The notes under the pieces: model-generated | Told to the model about the DNA's origin: nothing | Seen by the model: the letters and a program-made list of their open reading frames with translations, nothing else | Databases searched by the model: none | Source: Bacillota bacterium | GTDB taxonomy: Bacteria > Bacillota > UBA4882 > UBA8346 | Reading direction: 5' to 3' | Assembly: GCA_023402395.1 (NCBI GenBank) | Contig: JAEYGI010000005.1 | Span: 1-32,843 of the forward strand | DNA: 32,843 nt | Program-made: the position numbers and the translations under genes | Part shown: positions 1-7,892 of the stretch, piece by piece | How positions within the stretch are numbered: position 1 is the stretch's first letter | Layout: every line of letters begins with the position of its first letter

Positions 1-1
1 T

Positions 2-67
2 TGGCAGCTGATCATTTCCAAACTTGCCATCCGCTTTGGTGATCGTGTTAATCTTTTCTTATCTTAA
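2..67 (+). CDS. possible C-terminal end of an unknown protein (partial)
   Basis: An open frame enters the window at base 2 and ends at a TAA at 65-67, giving 21 residues with a mixed hydrophobic and basic composition. Nothing in it identifies a family. It could equally be chance, because the fragment is so short. AT-rich DNA follows immediately, as expected at the end of a gene. Confidence 0.2.
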   Translation, partial: WQLIISKLAIRFGDRVNLFLS

Positions 68-388
68 TTAATTCTTTTCGTAATCTTATTTTATTTGGTG
101 TTTACACAAATATTTTGACAGACCCGCATCGCCACAAAGCACTGCTTCACCCGCCGATCGTTGCCCATTAATTTTCCGCTCCCCTTTTTCGCCTGCTTTC
201 TTCGGAATCATGACAATAAAAATGCTAAAAAAACGAAAAACAGTCGAACTATTTTTAGGTTCGAGTATAAAATCCAGCAGGATTGTTTCCTAAAAAATCT
301 AATTTATATAATAATTTCCATATTATTCAATACATACACACTCCCTGGGACACTGACACAAACACTGACACAAAATGGAGGGATAGTT
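68..388 (+). promoter_or_regulatory. AT-rich leader and candidate promoter of the secretin gene
   Basis: This 320-base stretch holds no gene. The best promoter match is TTGTTT (283-288), 18 bases, TATAAT (307-312), which would start transcription near 319 and leave a leader of about 70 bases. The leader carries a perfect 12-bp tandem repeat, ACACTGACACAA at 350-361 and 362-373. GGAGGG at 377-382 then lies 6 bases before the TTG start. A TTGACA at 115-120 has no good -10 partner. Confidence 0.4.
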
Positions 389-1618
389 TTGTTTCGAAAA
401 ACTATCTGGTTAATGCTGGCATTGACGCTGGCGGTGGCGGCCATCTGCTCTCCCGGCGCCGCCGGCCCGCCATCGGCGCCGTTTGACGAGACGGTTGCAA
501 CAAAGATCAGTTTCGATAAAACCGACTTGTTAAGCGCCCTGGAGCAACTGGCTCTCGCAGCCGGCTACAATTTGGTCGCCAGCCCGGATGTTCATGGCGA
601 CATTTCGATCACCTTGACTGATGTCACCTATGAGCAGGCTTTGAAGATCATTGCCCAATCGCGGGGATATGTTTGCGAGCGGGAAGGAAACTGCATTTAT
701 GTGGGAAAACCCGGACAAGTCCTGACCGATCAAAATACGGTCGTTTTTTTTCCGGTCTATTACGCGGACCCGAAGCAGGTGGCCGAGTTGTTAAAGAAAA
801 TCTTGAATACCGGGGAGCAGATCATCAGCGATGACCGTTCCCGGATGATCCTCGTGAAAGGTTCGCAAGCCCTGCGTGAACAAGTCGAAAAGATCATTGG
901 AACCCTTGACCGGAAAATGCCGCAGATCACCGTTGAAGTCAAAGTGATTGCGGTCAGCACCACGGCTCTTCAAAAAATGGGCATGGAACTGACACGCGAC
1001 AATAACAGCCTGAACTGGGCCGAAACCTCCTCCGGAGTTCAGATCATCCTTAACATGATCAGCAACGGTCATACCTGGAATGTCATTTTCAAGAATCTGC
1101 TCAGTCACGGCCAAGCCCGGTTGATAACTTCGCCATCGGTCTCCACCATGAACGGCCAGGAAGCCTCGATTATCATCGCCGATAAAATTCCTATCGAAAC
1201 ATCGGACGAGGACGGCAACATCAATGTAAACTACATCGACGTCGGGATTAAACTGGTTTTCACCCCGTTTGTGCAACGCGACGATGAACTGGTGATCGAT
1301 TTGAACACCCAGGTGGGTTCCTTGGGCGATAAAATGGGCAGCAGTTACAAAATCATCAGCAAAGAGGTGAAATCCCGCATCCAGGCCAAAATCGGCGAAA
1401 CCGTTTTTTTGGGCGGGTTGATCAGTCACGAAGAGCAGAACAGTCACCAAAGGATTCCCAAGTTGGCTGATATCCCTCTATTTGGAAGAATATTTCAAAA
1501 TAAAGAGAATTACAGCATGGATAATGAGCTGATTATTACTTTCACCCCCCGCTGGAACAACTCAAGTTATACGTCAAACCGCAACGAATCCAATGTTATC
1601 CTCTATCCCGACAACTAA
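389..1618 (+). CDS. short outer-membrane secretin (GspD/PilQ-type)
   Basis: Secretins form the outer-membrane ring of type II secretion, type IV pilus and related machines. The TTG start at 389 is chosen because GGAGGG lies 6 bases upstream and it begins a clean signal peptide (basic FRK, then a hydrophobic run to about residue 25). The frame is open further upstream to an ATG at 161, but that extension has no ribosome binding site. The 409-residue product shows a STN domain (about 35-105), a NolW/N1-type domain (about 110-185) ending at VEVKVIAVS, and a secretin core with RLITSPSVSTMNGQEA and IPKLADIPLFGRIF, the usual DIPxLGxxF element. It ends at ELIITFTPRW. It is short for the family, with a single N1-type domain. 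No other secretion or pilus gene is in the window; a secreted pectate lyase follows on the same strand. Confidence 0.88.
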   Translation: MFRKTIWLMLALTLAVAAICSPGAAGPPSAPFDETVATKISFDKTDLLSALEQLALAAGYNLVASPDVHGDISITLTDVTYEQALKIIAQSRGYVCEREGNCIYVGKPGQVLTDQNTVVFFPVYYADPKQVAELLKKILNTGEQIISDDRSRMILVKGSQALREQVEKIIGTLDRKMPQITVEVKVIAVSTTALQKMGMELTRDNNSLNWAETSSGVQIILNMISNGHTWNVIFKNLLSHGQARLITSPSVSTMNGQEASIIIADKIPIETSDEDGNINVNYIDVGIKLVFTPFVQRDDELVIDLNTQVGSLGDKMGSSYKIISKEVKSRIQAKIGETVFLGGLISHEEQNSHQRIPKLADIPLFGRIFQNKENYSMDNELIITFTPRWNNSSYTSNRNESNVILYPDN

Positions 1619-1926
1619 CCCCCTGTTTTCATCAAAATCGAATTCTTCGGACCATTTCATCCGACTCACGTATGTCACGGAAAGGAGACTTGAGTCTTCT
1701 GTAAATTTTTAGAAAAAATGATTGACTTTTACATTTCGAAAATGTTAAAATTAAATTACAAATATTTACAGTATGCATACTTTTAGTTTTGTCCTCTATC
1801 TTGCTTAAATTGATTTATAAGAATTCAAGTTTGCAGAAAGGAGGGAAGAAGCGCTTTTATACTCGTAAAATCAAAGATTACGAGCGGTTCCTGGTTGCAA
1901 AAATAAAAAGAAAGGATTGATTGCAA
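1619..1926 (+). promoter_or_regulatory. promoter and leader of the pectate lyase gene
   Basis: No gene is seen here. A sigma-A type promoter fits well: TTGACT (1722-1727), 18 bases, TAAAAT (1746-1751). A perfect 12-bp palindrome AGTATGCATACT (1770-1781) lies just past the predicted start of transcription and is a candidate operator. The leader of about 165 bases contains a 7-bp hairpin (CTCGTAA 1862-1868 with TTACGAG 1878-1884). The pectate lyase is therefore probably transcribed separately from the secretin. Confidence 0.5.
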
Positions 1927-2598
1927 ATGCAGAAAAGTAAATTGTTCCTATTGGCTTTAAGTGCCCTGATTCTACTTTTCGCGGTAGGTTTAACCGCCCA
2001 AGCCGCCAACGTCACCATTACCAGCACGATTGTGGTAAAAGCCGGCCAGACCTATAACGGCAACGGTAATACCATCATTGCGAAGGGCATGGGAGATGGC
2101 AGTCAAGACGAGGATCAAGACCCCATCTTCAAGCTTGAAAACGGCGCCAAATTGACCAACGTAATCATTGGCTCCCCAGCTTGTGACGGAATTCATCTTT
2201 ATGGTAATAACACCGTAACCAACGTCAAGTGCGCCGATGTCGGAGAGGATTTCTTCAGCGTCAAGGGCGGCGACAGCGCTAATGCCGGCACGATTACCAT
2301 TGACGGCGGATATGCCAATAAGTCGGAGGACAAAGTCATCCAAGTCAACGCGCCTTGTACCTTAAAGGTCAGTAACTTCTCAGCCGACACCATGGGCAAG
2401 TTCTGCCGGCAGAACGGCGGCAAGACCTGGAAGATGACACTTTACCTTACCAACATTACACTGAAAAACGTTAAAGAAGCGGTTTGGAGATCCGACTCCA
2501 GCTCCTCGGTGGTCTACTACCGGAACTTATCGGTCAGCAATTTCAAAGGCTCCAAGGGCTGGTGGTATGGTCGCGACTCCCAGGCTCATACGTATTGA
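1927..2598 (+). CDS. secreted pectate lyase, polysaccharide lyase family 3
   Basis: PL3 enzymes cleave polygalacturonate by calcium-dependent beta-elimination, giving unsaturated oligogalacturonides. The ATG at 1927 is preferred over the TTG at 1921 because AAAGGA (1911-1916) is better spaced for it. The 223-residue product has a Sec signal peptide ending near AQA-ANV, then a small right-handed beta-helix of PL3 size. Family landmarks are visible: IFKLENGAKLTNVIIG, DGIHLYGNNTVTNV, the acidic VGED calcium-site segment, SEDKVIQVNA with a conserved lysine, and FCRQNGG with the likely catalytic arginine. No binding module or anchor is attached, so the enzyme should be released. It fits with the uxaBA genes downstream, which process galacturonate. 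Confidence 0.88.
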   Translation: MQKSKLFLLALSALILLFAVGLTAQAANVTITSTIVVKAGQTYNGNGNTIIAKGMGDGSQDEDQDPIFKLENGAKLTNVIIGSPACDGIHLYGNNTVTNVKCADVGEDFFSVKGGDSANAGTITIDGGYANKSEDKVIQVNAPCTLKVSNFSADTMGKFCRQNGGKTWKMTLYLTNITLKNVKEAVWRSDSSSSVVYYRNLSVSNFKGSKGWWYGRDSQAHTY

Positions 2599-2633
2599 TC
2601 GAAAATTCCAAATCAACACACTAAGTAAGTCCG

Positions 2634-2709
2634 GTGCGTATGGGTGTACTACCCATGCGCACCTCTACTATACCGGCTCGCGCATCGTGAGACCGGGCGG
2701 ATTCTTTTT
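2634..2709 (+). terminator. tandem hairpins ending in a T-run after the pectate lyase
   Basis: The first hairpin pairs 2634-2645 with 2651-2662 (12 bp with one G-U pair, loop GTACT) but has no T-run. The second runs from CCGGCTCGCG at 2673 to CCGG at about 2696, with a single bulged A, and is followed by ATTCTTTTTA. The second looks like the intrinsic terminator. Confidence 0.55.
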
Positions 2710-2733
2710 AATCACGATTCGAGGAGATAAGCG

Positions 2734-4263
2734 ATGAAGCAATTAAAAAAAGCCGCGGTGTTTATGGCAATCTTTCTGGCGGTCTCCGGGATAACGGTAG
2801 TCCTTGTCAACTCTTGGGACAACTTATTTAAAACGGCTAAAACCATATCGGAGCAAGCGATCGGTAAAACCGACGCGATGGCAGAGGTGATGGAATCCAT
2901 CAAATTAAGCCCCGACGGCAAACGAATTGCCTATATCGCCACGGCGGGCGATAAACAATTCGTGGTGGTGGATGGCAAAGCCGAAAAACCCTACGATAGC
3001 ATTATGGAAGGGTCCCCTTATTTCAGTCCGGATAGCAAGCATGTAGCCTATACGGCCCAATCGGGCGGGCAATGGCTGGTAGTAGCGGATGGCAAAGAGG
3101 GCCACCCGTATGACGGAATCAATACCACCCCTACCTTCAGCCCCGATAGCGAGCGGTTGGCCTATGGAGTCCGGTTGGGCGAAAAACGGTTGATTGTTCT
3201 CGACGGCCAAGCGGAGCGGCAACAGTTCGATTTCCTCGGGAATATTCTGCAGTTCAGCCTGGATAGCCGGCGTGTCGCATATACGGCGCAATTGGGCACG
3301 CAATGGCTGGCGGTGGTGGATGGCAAACCGGGGAAGCGATATCATGAGATCCCGCTGCTGGCTTTCAGTCCGGACAGCCGGCAGGTGGCGTATTCGGCCC
3401 GCTTAGGCAAGAAGCATTTGGTTGTGGTCGACGGCAAAGAAGGTAAAGCCTACGACGGTATCCTTGACAGCACTCCCATCTTTAGCCCGGACAGTAAGCG
3501 ATTGGCCTACGGAGTCAAATTGGGCGAAAAAAGATTCATCGTGGCGGATGGAAAAGAGGGCAAACCTTATACCGGCATTGGAAAATACACTTTGAGCTTT
3601 AGTCCGGACAGTAGGCGTCTCGCTTATGCGGCGCAGTCGGGCGCTAAATGGCTGGTAGTAGTCGAAGGCAATGAGGGGGAACTGTATGACGGTATCGGGA
3701 CCCGGTTGATCTTCAGTCCCGACGGCAAGCGGCTAGCTTATACAGCCGCCATGGGCAATAAGTGGCTGGCCGTGGTGGATGGCAAAGCGGGAAAGCCCTA
3801 TGACGGGATTGGAATCGGCACTCCGATTTTCAGTCCCAACAGTAAACGGGTGGCTTATATCGCGCTATCGGGCGCAACCCAGTTTGCCGTGGTGGACGGA
3901 ACAGAAGAACAGCCCTATGAAGGGATCGGCGAAAACACCCTCATCTTCAGTCCGGACGGCAGGCATATCGCCTATGCGGCCCAGTCGGGCGAGAAGCAGT
4001 TCATTGTTACCAATGGCAAAGCAGGGGAAAAGTATGACGGCATCGACTCCGCCCCGATTTTCGGTCCGGACGGTAAACACATCGTTTTCGCCGCGCTGTT
4101 GGACAATGGATGGCTGATGGTGGTCGACGGCAGGAACGGTAAAAAATATGACGGGGGGATTATCGGTCAAGATAGCGCCAGTGTCTTTGATACCCCCGAC
4201 CGCCTTCATTACTACGCCATCAAGGATAACTGCTTCTATTGGGTGACCGAGCAATTGAAATAA
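2734..4263 (+). CDS. membrane-anchored protein with 11 PD40/TolB-like repeats
   Basis: The product is 509 residues, with GAGGAG 7 bases before the ATG. One N-terminal membrane segment (about residues 7-27) has no clear cleavage or lipobox site, so the rest probably sits outside the cytoplasmic membrane. From about residue 55 it consists of 11 near-tandem repeats of 37-40 residues with the pattern FSPDSKRLAY..., a strand ending VVVDGK, then KPYDGIG. This resembles PD40/WD40-like TolB propeller repeats, but the repeat is very uniform and the VVDGK...YDGI half is characteristic. Eleven units would exceed one ordinary propeller. The exact function is unknown; a scaffold, binding or signal-integrating role is only a guess. 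The high similarity between repeats suggests recent internal duplication. Confidence 0.75.
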   Translation: MKQLKKAAVFMAIFLAVSGITVVLVNSWDNLFKTAKTISEQAIGKTDAMAEVMESIKLSPDGKRIAYIATAGDKQFVVVDGKAEKPYDSIMEGSPYFSPDSKHVAYTAQSGGQWLVVADGKEGHPYDGINTTPTFSPDSERLAYGVRLGEKRLIVLDGQAERQQFDFLGNILQFSLDSRRVAYTAQLGTQWLAVVDGKPGKRYHEIPLLAFSPDSRQVAYSARLGKKHLVVVDGKEGKAYDGILDSTPIFSPDSKRLAYGVKLGEKRFIVADGKEGKPYTGIGKYTLSFSPDSRRLAYAAQSGAKWLVVVEGNEGELYDGIGTRLIFSPDGKRLAYTAAMGNKWLAVVDGKAGKPYDGIGIGTPIFSPNSKRVAYIALSGATQFAVVDGTEEQPYEGIGENTLIFSPDGRHIAYAAQSGEKQFIVTNGKAGEKYDGIDSAPIFGPDGKHIVFAALLDNGWLMVVDGRNGKKYDGGIIGQDSASVFDTPDRLHYYAIKDNCFYWVTEQLK

Positions 4264-4289
4264 GTTTTGGGGTTCCCTAACGACCTATG

Positions 4290-4333
4290 GCCCGCGCGAA
4301 TGGGTCCCTGTTCGCCCGGGCTTTATTTATTGT
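4290..4333 (+). terminator. intrinsic terminator between converging genes
   Basis: GCCCG-C-GCGAA (4290-4300) pairs with TTCGC-C-CGGGC (4311-4321) around a 10-base loop, with one C-C mismatch. TTTATTTATTGTTTT follows. The T-run serves the + strand repeat protein. Confidence 0.75.
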
Positions 4334-4335
4334 TT

Positions 4336-5904
4336 TCACCCGCCAGTACTTCGTTTGTTAAACCATTTCGGATATTTTTTAAGGCTCGCCAGGGCAAACT
4401 CTCCATGCTTGGCCGCTTGCTCATAATTTTCCAGATGATAATGGGTTATCGCCAGACTCCCGGCCAGATTAGCCAGGGTAAGCGGATCGGCTGGATTCAG
4501 GCGCCCGGCTTTTTCCAAGTAAACCAGAGCTTTGCCGAAATCATGGCGATTGATATGAATACCGGCCAGCGATACCAGGGTGCCCGGATTCTCCGGGTGG
4601 ACCCGAACCACGGCCGACCAGAGAGAAAGATCGTCCTTAAGGTCGAATGTCCGAAAAATCGTTCGGTAACCAAGAAGCGCCAAAATCATTCCGGCCACGG
4701 CCACCGGCATCCAAGTCTGATAAGGGGGAAAGCGGCGGGTGGTTTGGAGGCTGGTGTGAATCTGGAATGCTAAACCAGCCACCCCCAAGGCGATACCCAT
4801 GGAAGGAACAAACATCCACCGTTCAGCGAAAGGTTGCGGGGTCTTGATCACGATCTGAAGCACCGGTGCCAGCGCCACCCCAAACCAGAGCATTCCAAGG
4901 CAGACCGTTTTGTCTTTCAAGTAAAACCAGATCAGAACCGCCAAAAACAAGACTACCATCAGTAAACCGATCGTGGCCGGCCCATCAAACGCCACCGACC
5001 GCGTGAACGGTTCCCAGACCGTCAAATGAACCGGGTAGAAGAATTTCGCCAAATACAACGCGAATAAGCGGACCGCCGTTCCGATGGCAGCCGGCAAGCC
5101 CGTTGGATAGCTTTCGGCCAGATATTCCTGAGCCGGGACAAATACCAGAAACCGCAGCCCAGCGTATACCACCCCGGCCGCCGCCAAACCAAGGTAAGGC
5201 AAAGGTTTGAACGGCTGAAACGCGCCGTCCGGATGGTTTCGAAAATGGATCTCAAAAACCAGGAACAACAAGGGCAGGATCACGGCAGTCTCCTTCCCCA
5301 GCATGGCCAGAAAATAGCAGCCGGTGACAAACAGCAAATGGCGTAGGCGGGCGTTCCGCCGGAACTCCCAATATCCGAGCACCGCCGCGAGCATGAATAG
5401 CCCGGCCAAAAGGTCGGCCCGGAACGCGATCAAGGCCACAGCTTCTGTTTGGATAGGATGCAGCCCGAACAGCAGCGCGGCAAGTCCGGCCGCATAAATA
5501 TTGCCGAACAGCCGCCAAGCCACCCAATACAATAACCAGCAGGCAATCAAGAACAAGACGATATTGAAGAGGCGATGGCCCGGAGCCCAATACCCCCAAA
5601 CCGCCACGTCCAGAAAACGGGCCAACGCCACTAAAGGCCGATAAGTGGGTTCATCGGAGGTATCACTATACTTGGCTGGGTTGAATAGATCGAGGATGCG
5701 GCCGGGATTCTTCAAGGCGGGATTGTCTTGAATCCGGTAATCATCCCAGACAAACTCATTGGAGAAGGAAGGTAAATAAGTCAAAAAGACAATTATCAAC
5801 GCCAAAACCGGGATCAGAAATCCGGGTTGAAAACAGGCGATATCCCGCCGGATTTGAATCTTCTGCCGAATTGCCGGTTTGGTTCGTTGCGCGGCCGTTT
5901 TCAT
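4336..5904 (-). CDS. TMTC-like GT-C membrane glycosyltransferase with TPR tail
   Basis: This is a 522-residue polytopic protein. GGAGG lies 6 bases before the ATG at 5904. The first membrane segment is followed by FVWDDYRIQ, the luminal acidic motif typical of GT-C enzymes, and the motif HPIQTEAVA further on is characteristic of the TMTC/PMT-like branch. About ten hydrophobic segments follow, to roughly residue 410. The C-terminus holds two to three TPR units (VHPENPGTLVSLAGIHINR..., LNPADPLTLANLAGSLA, YEQAAKHGEFALASL). GT-C enzymes transfer sugars from polyprenyl-phosphate donors on the outer face of the membrane; donor and acceptor cannot be told here. It appears monocistronic and diverges from uxaB. 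Confidence 0.75.
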   Translation of the reverse strand: MKTAAQRTKPAIRQKIQIRRDIACFQPGFLIPVLALIIVFLTYLPSFSNEFVWDDYRIQDNPALKNPGRILDLFNPAKYSDTSDEPTYRPLVALARFLDVAVWGYWAPGHRLFNIVLFLIACWLLYWVAWRLFGNIYAAGLAALLFGLHPIQTEAVALIAFRADLLAGLFMLAAVLGYWEFRRNARLRHLLFVTGCYFLAMLGKETAVILPLLFLVFEIHFRNHPDGAFQPFKPLPYLGLAAAGVVYAGLRFLVFVPAQEYLAESYPTGLPAAIGTAVRLFALYLAKFFYPVHLTVWEPFTRSVAFDGPATIGLLMVVLFLAVLIWFYLKDKTVCLGMLWFGVALAPVLQIVIKTPQPFAERWMFVPSMGIALGVAGLAFQIHTSLQTTRRFPPYQTWMPVAVAGMILALLGYRTIFRTFDLKDDLSLWSAVVRVHPENPGTLVSLAGIHINRHDFGKALVYLEKAGRLNPADPLTLANLAGSLAITHYHLENYEQAAKHGEFALASLKKYPKWFNKRSTGG

Positions 5905-6320
5905 GATAATCCTCCTTTCATTTGCTTGCCGTCTTTAAATAATTCGCCAAAATTTTTCCAATTCCTTTTTTTTACAAATCGCTTCCTTCCTGTTTCCTAA
6001 TCCGCCGGGCGGATTGAACCAGAAAAAAGGTCATATTGGCTGCCTCGTGGATTCGATTAAGATATCGCTGCAGTAAAATGACACATTTTTTACACCAAAT
6101 TGTTACCCGGCTGTCATGTGGTTGTAATTAGAAGATGCTACCTTTAAAGTAGCGGAAAAGTTATTTTTTTGGGAAGCAACTCCGTCGCCCATGGCCGATT
6201 GGCCAATCCCCCGGCTTGGCCCGTCGGGGGATTAGCGCGATTCGGGTCCGCGGCCCGGGACGTGTCTGGCAAAATCCGGCGGAGTATCTTATAATTTGGA
6301 AACATGGAGGAACAGGAGCT
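5905..6320 (+). promoter_or_regulatory. divergent intergenic region with uxaBA promoter, palindrome and structured leader
   Basis: A promoter-like pair TTGTTA (6100-6105), 17 bases, TGTAAT (6123-6128) would start transcription near 6135. A 17-bp palindrome with one mismatch, GCTACCTTTAAAGTAGC (6137-6153), lies at the start point and is a good operator candidate. The leader of about 185 bases contains the palindrome GATTGGCCAATC (6197-6208), which overlaps a 9-bp G/C hairpin (AATCCCCCG 6205-6213 with CGGGGGATT 6225-6233). No T-run follows, so it is not a simple terminator. Other than this I see only AT-rich DNA upstream of the GT-C gene. Confidence 0.5.
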
Positions 6321-7847
6321 ATGTCAACATCGAGTCCGCAATTAAACCGCGATCTGTTGGTCAACCATCTGTTAGGGAAGAGCCTGGCCCCGTACACCGC
6401 CGACATTTTGGACTACCCGGAAAAGATCATCCAGTTCGGCGAGGGAAATTTCTTGCGGGGCTTTGTGGACTGGATGGTCCATCAGATGAATAAACAGGCC
6501 CTCTTTCAAGGCCGGGTCGTCGTGGTGCAGCCACTTCCCAGCGGCCGGGCCGCCGAACTCAATCAACAAGACGGTTTGTACACCCTGATCCTGCGCGGCA
6601 CCCAAGACGGCCAAGTGGTGGACCAACGGGAAATCGTCACCTCGATCAGCCGAGGCCTCGATCCCTACACCCAATGGCAGGAAGTGCTTAAATGCGCCGA
6701 AAACCCGTCCATCGAATTCGTGGTCTCTAATACCACCGAGGCTGGCATCGCCTTTAACCCAGCCGACCGCTTAAACGATCAGCCGCCCGCCTCCTTCCCA
6801 GGCAAACTCACCGCCTATCTCTACCACCGTTACCAGCATTTCAACGGCGCTCCCGATAAGGGAATGGTTATTTTGCCCTGTGAGCTGATTGACCGCAACG
6901 GCGACAATCTGAAACAGGTCGTGTTGCGGCTGGCCGCCGAATGGAAACTGCCGGTCGGATTTGCGGAATGGCTGAATCAAGCCAACCATTTCACTAATAC
7001 CCTGGTCGACCGGATCGTAACCGGTTATCCAATCAAAGAAATCGCCGTTCTTCAGGAGGAATTGGCCTACTCTGATCAGAATTTAAATACTGGTGAAATT
7101 TTTCACTTGTGGGTAATCGAAGGCGACGCCAAGTTGGGCGAGAAATTGCCGTTGGTACAAGCCGGATTGAACGTCAAGTGGGTGAAGGATATGACCCCCT
7201 ACCGTACCCGTAAGGTCCGGATCTTGAACGGTGCCCACACTTCGACCGTAGCAGTGGCTTACCTGGCTGGTATTGATCTGGTTCGTGACGCGGTTCACGA
7301 CCGCAAGGTCGGTGAATTCTTAAAACAGGCCGTCTTCGAAGAGATTATCCCCACCCTGGAGCTGGAGAAGAGCGAATTGCAACAGTTCGCCCAGGCGGTA
7401 CTGGAGCGGTTCGACAACCCTTACATCGACCACAAATGGTCGGATATCTCGCTGAACTCCACTTCCAAATTCGAAGCCCGGGTCATGCCTTCGCTCAAAA
7501 CCTACTATCAGAAGCGGCAGGTGCTTCCCAAGCGGATGACCTTCTCGCTGGCCGCCCTGCTCGCGCTGTATTATGGGACCGAGATCCGCGACAATAAACT
7601 GGTCGGCCACAGAAACGGCAAGGAATATTTCATCCAGGACGATCTACCGAAGCTGGAATTCTTCCGTTCGGTTTGGCAGTGCTATGAGGATGCGGAACTC
7701 ACCTTGGAACAGTGCGTGGCCGAGATTCTAAACCGGTTCTGGCCCCAAGAGGCGCAAGAATTGCCGTCATTGGCCCCGGAAGTGGCTGCCGTTCTGCACG
7801 AGATTTTGAATTCCGGAATCGTACCGAGCCTGGAGAAGTGCTCGTAA
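6321..7847 (+). CDS. uxaB: tagaturonate reductase
   Basis: The enzyme reduces D-tagaturonate to D-altronate with NADH in the isomerase route of galacturonate breakdown. The 508-residue product belongs to the mannitol dehydrogenase/UxaB family: the N-terminal segment IIQFGEGNFLRGFVDWMVHQMN contains the family nucleotide-binding pattern, and VSNTTEAGIAF, PCELIDRNGDNLK, NTLVDRIVTGYP and RKVRILNGAHTSTV are all typical. The active-site lysine region is in the last of these. The ATG at 6321 is chosen over the longer frame from 6216 because GGAGG and AGGAG lie directly upstream and homology starts after it. uxaA follows after 45 bases, so the two form an operon. uxaC and the later KDG genes are not in the window. 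Confidence 0.93.
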   Translation: MSTSSPQLNRDLLVNHLLGKSLAPYTADILDYPEKIIQFGEGNFLRGFVDWMVHQMNKQALFQGRVVVVQPLPSGRAAELNQQDGLYTLILRGTQDGQVVDQREIVTSISRGLDPYTQWQEVLKCAENPSIEFVVSNTTEAGIAFNPADRLNDQPPASFPGKLTAYLYHRYQHFNGAPDKGMVILPCELIDRNGDNLKQVVLRLAAEWKLPVGFAEWLNQANHFTNTLVDRIVTGYPIKEIAVLQEELAYSDQNLNTGEIFHLWVIEGDAKLGEKLPLVQAGLNVKWVKDMTPYRTRKVRILNGAHTSTVAVAYLAGIDLVRDAVHDRKVGEFLKQAVFEEIIPTLELEKSELQQFAQAVLERFDNPYIDHKWSDISLNSTSKFEARVMPSLKTYYQKRQVLPKRMTFSLAALLALYYGTEIRDNKLVGHRNGKEYFIQDDLPKLEFFRSVWQCYEDAELTLEQCVAEILNRFWPQEAQELPSLAPEVAAVLHEILNSGIVPSLEKCS

Positions 7848-7892
7848 GGTTTACGAGGGAGCGCTCCGCCGTAATTTTACTGGAAGCGAGTG

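Noticed and set aside
1..30. Start of a - strand gene at the left edge (ATG at 30)
   Set aside because: Only ten codons are visible and there is no ribosome binding site.
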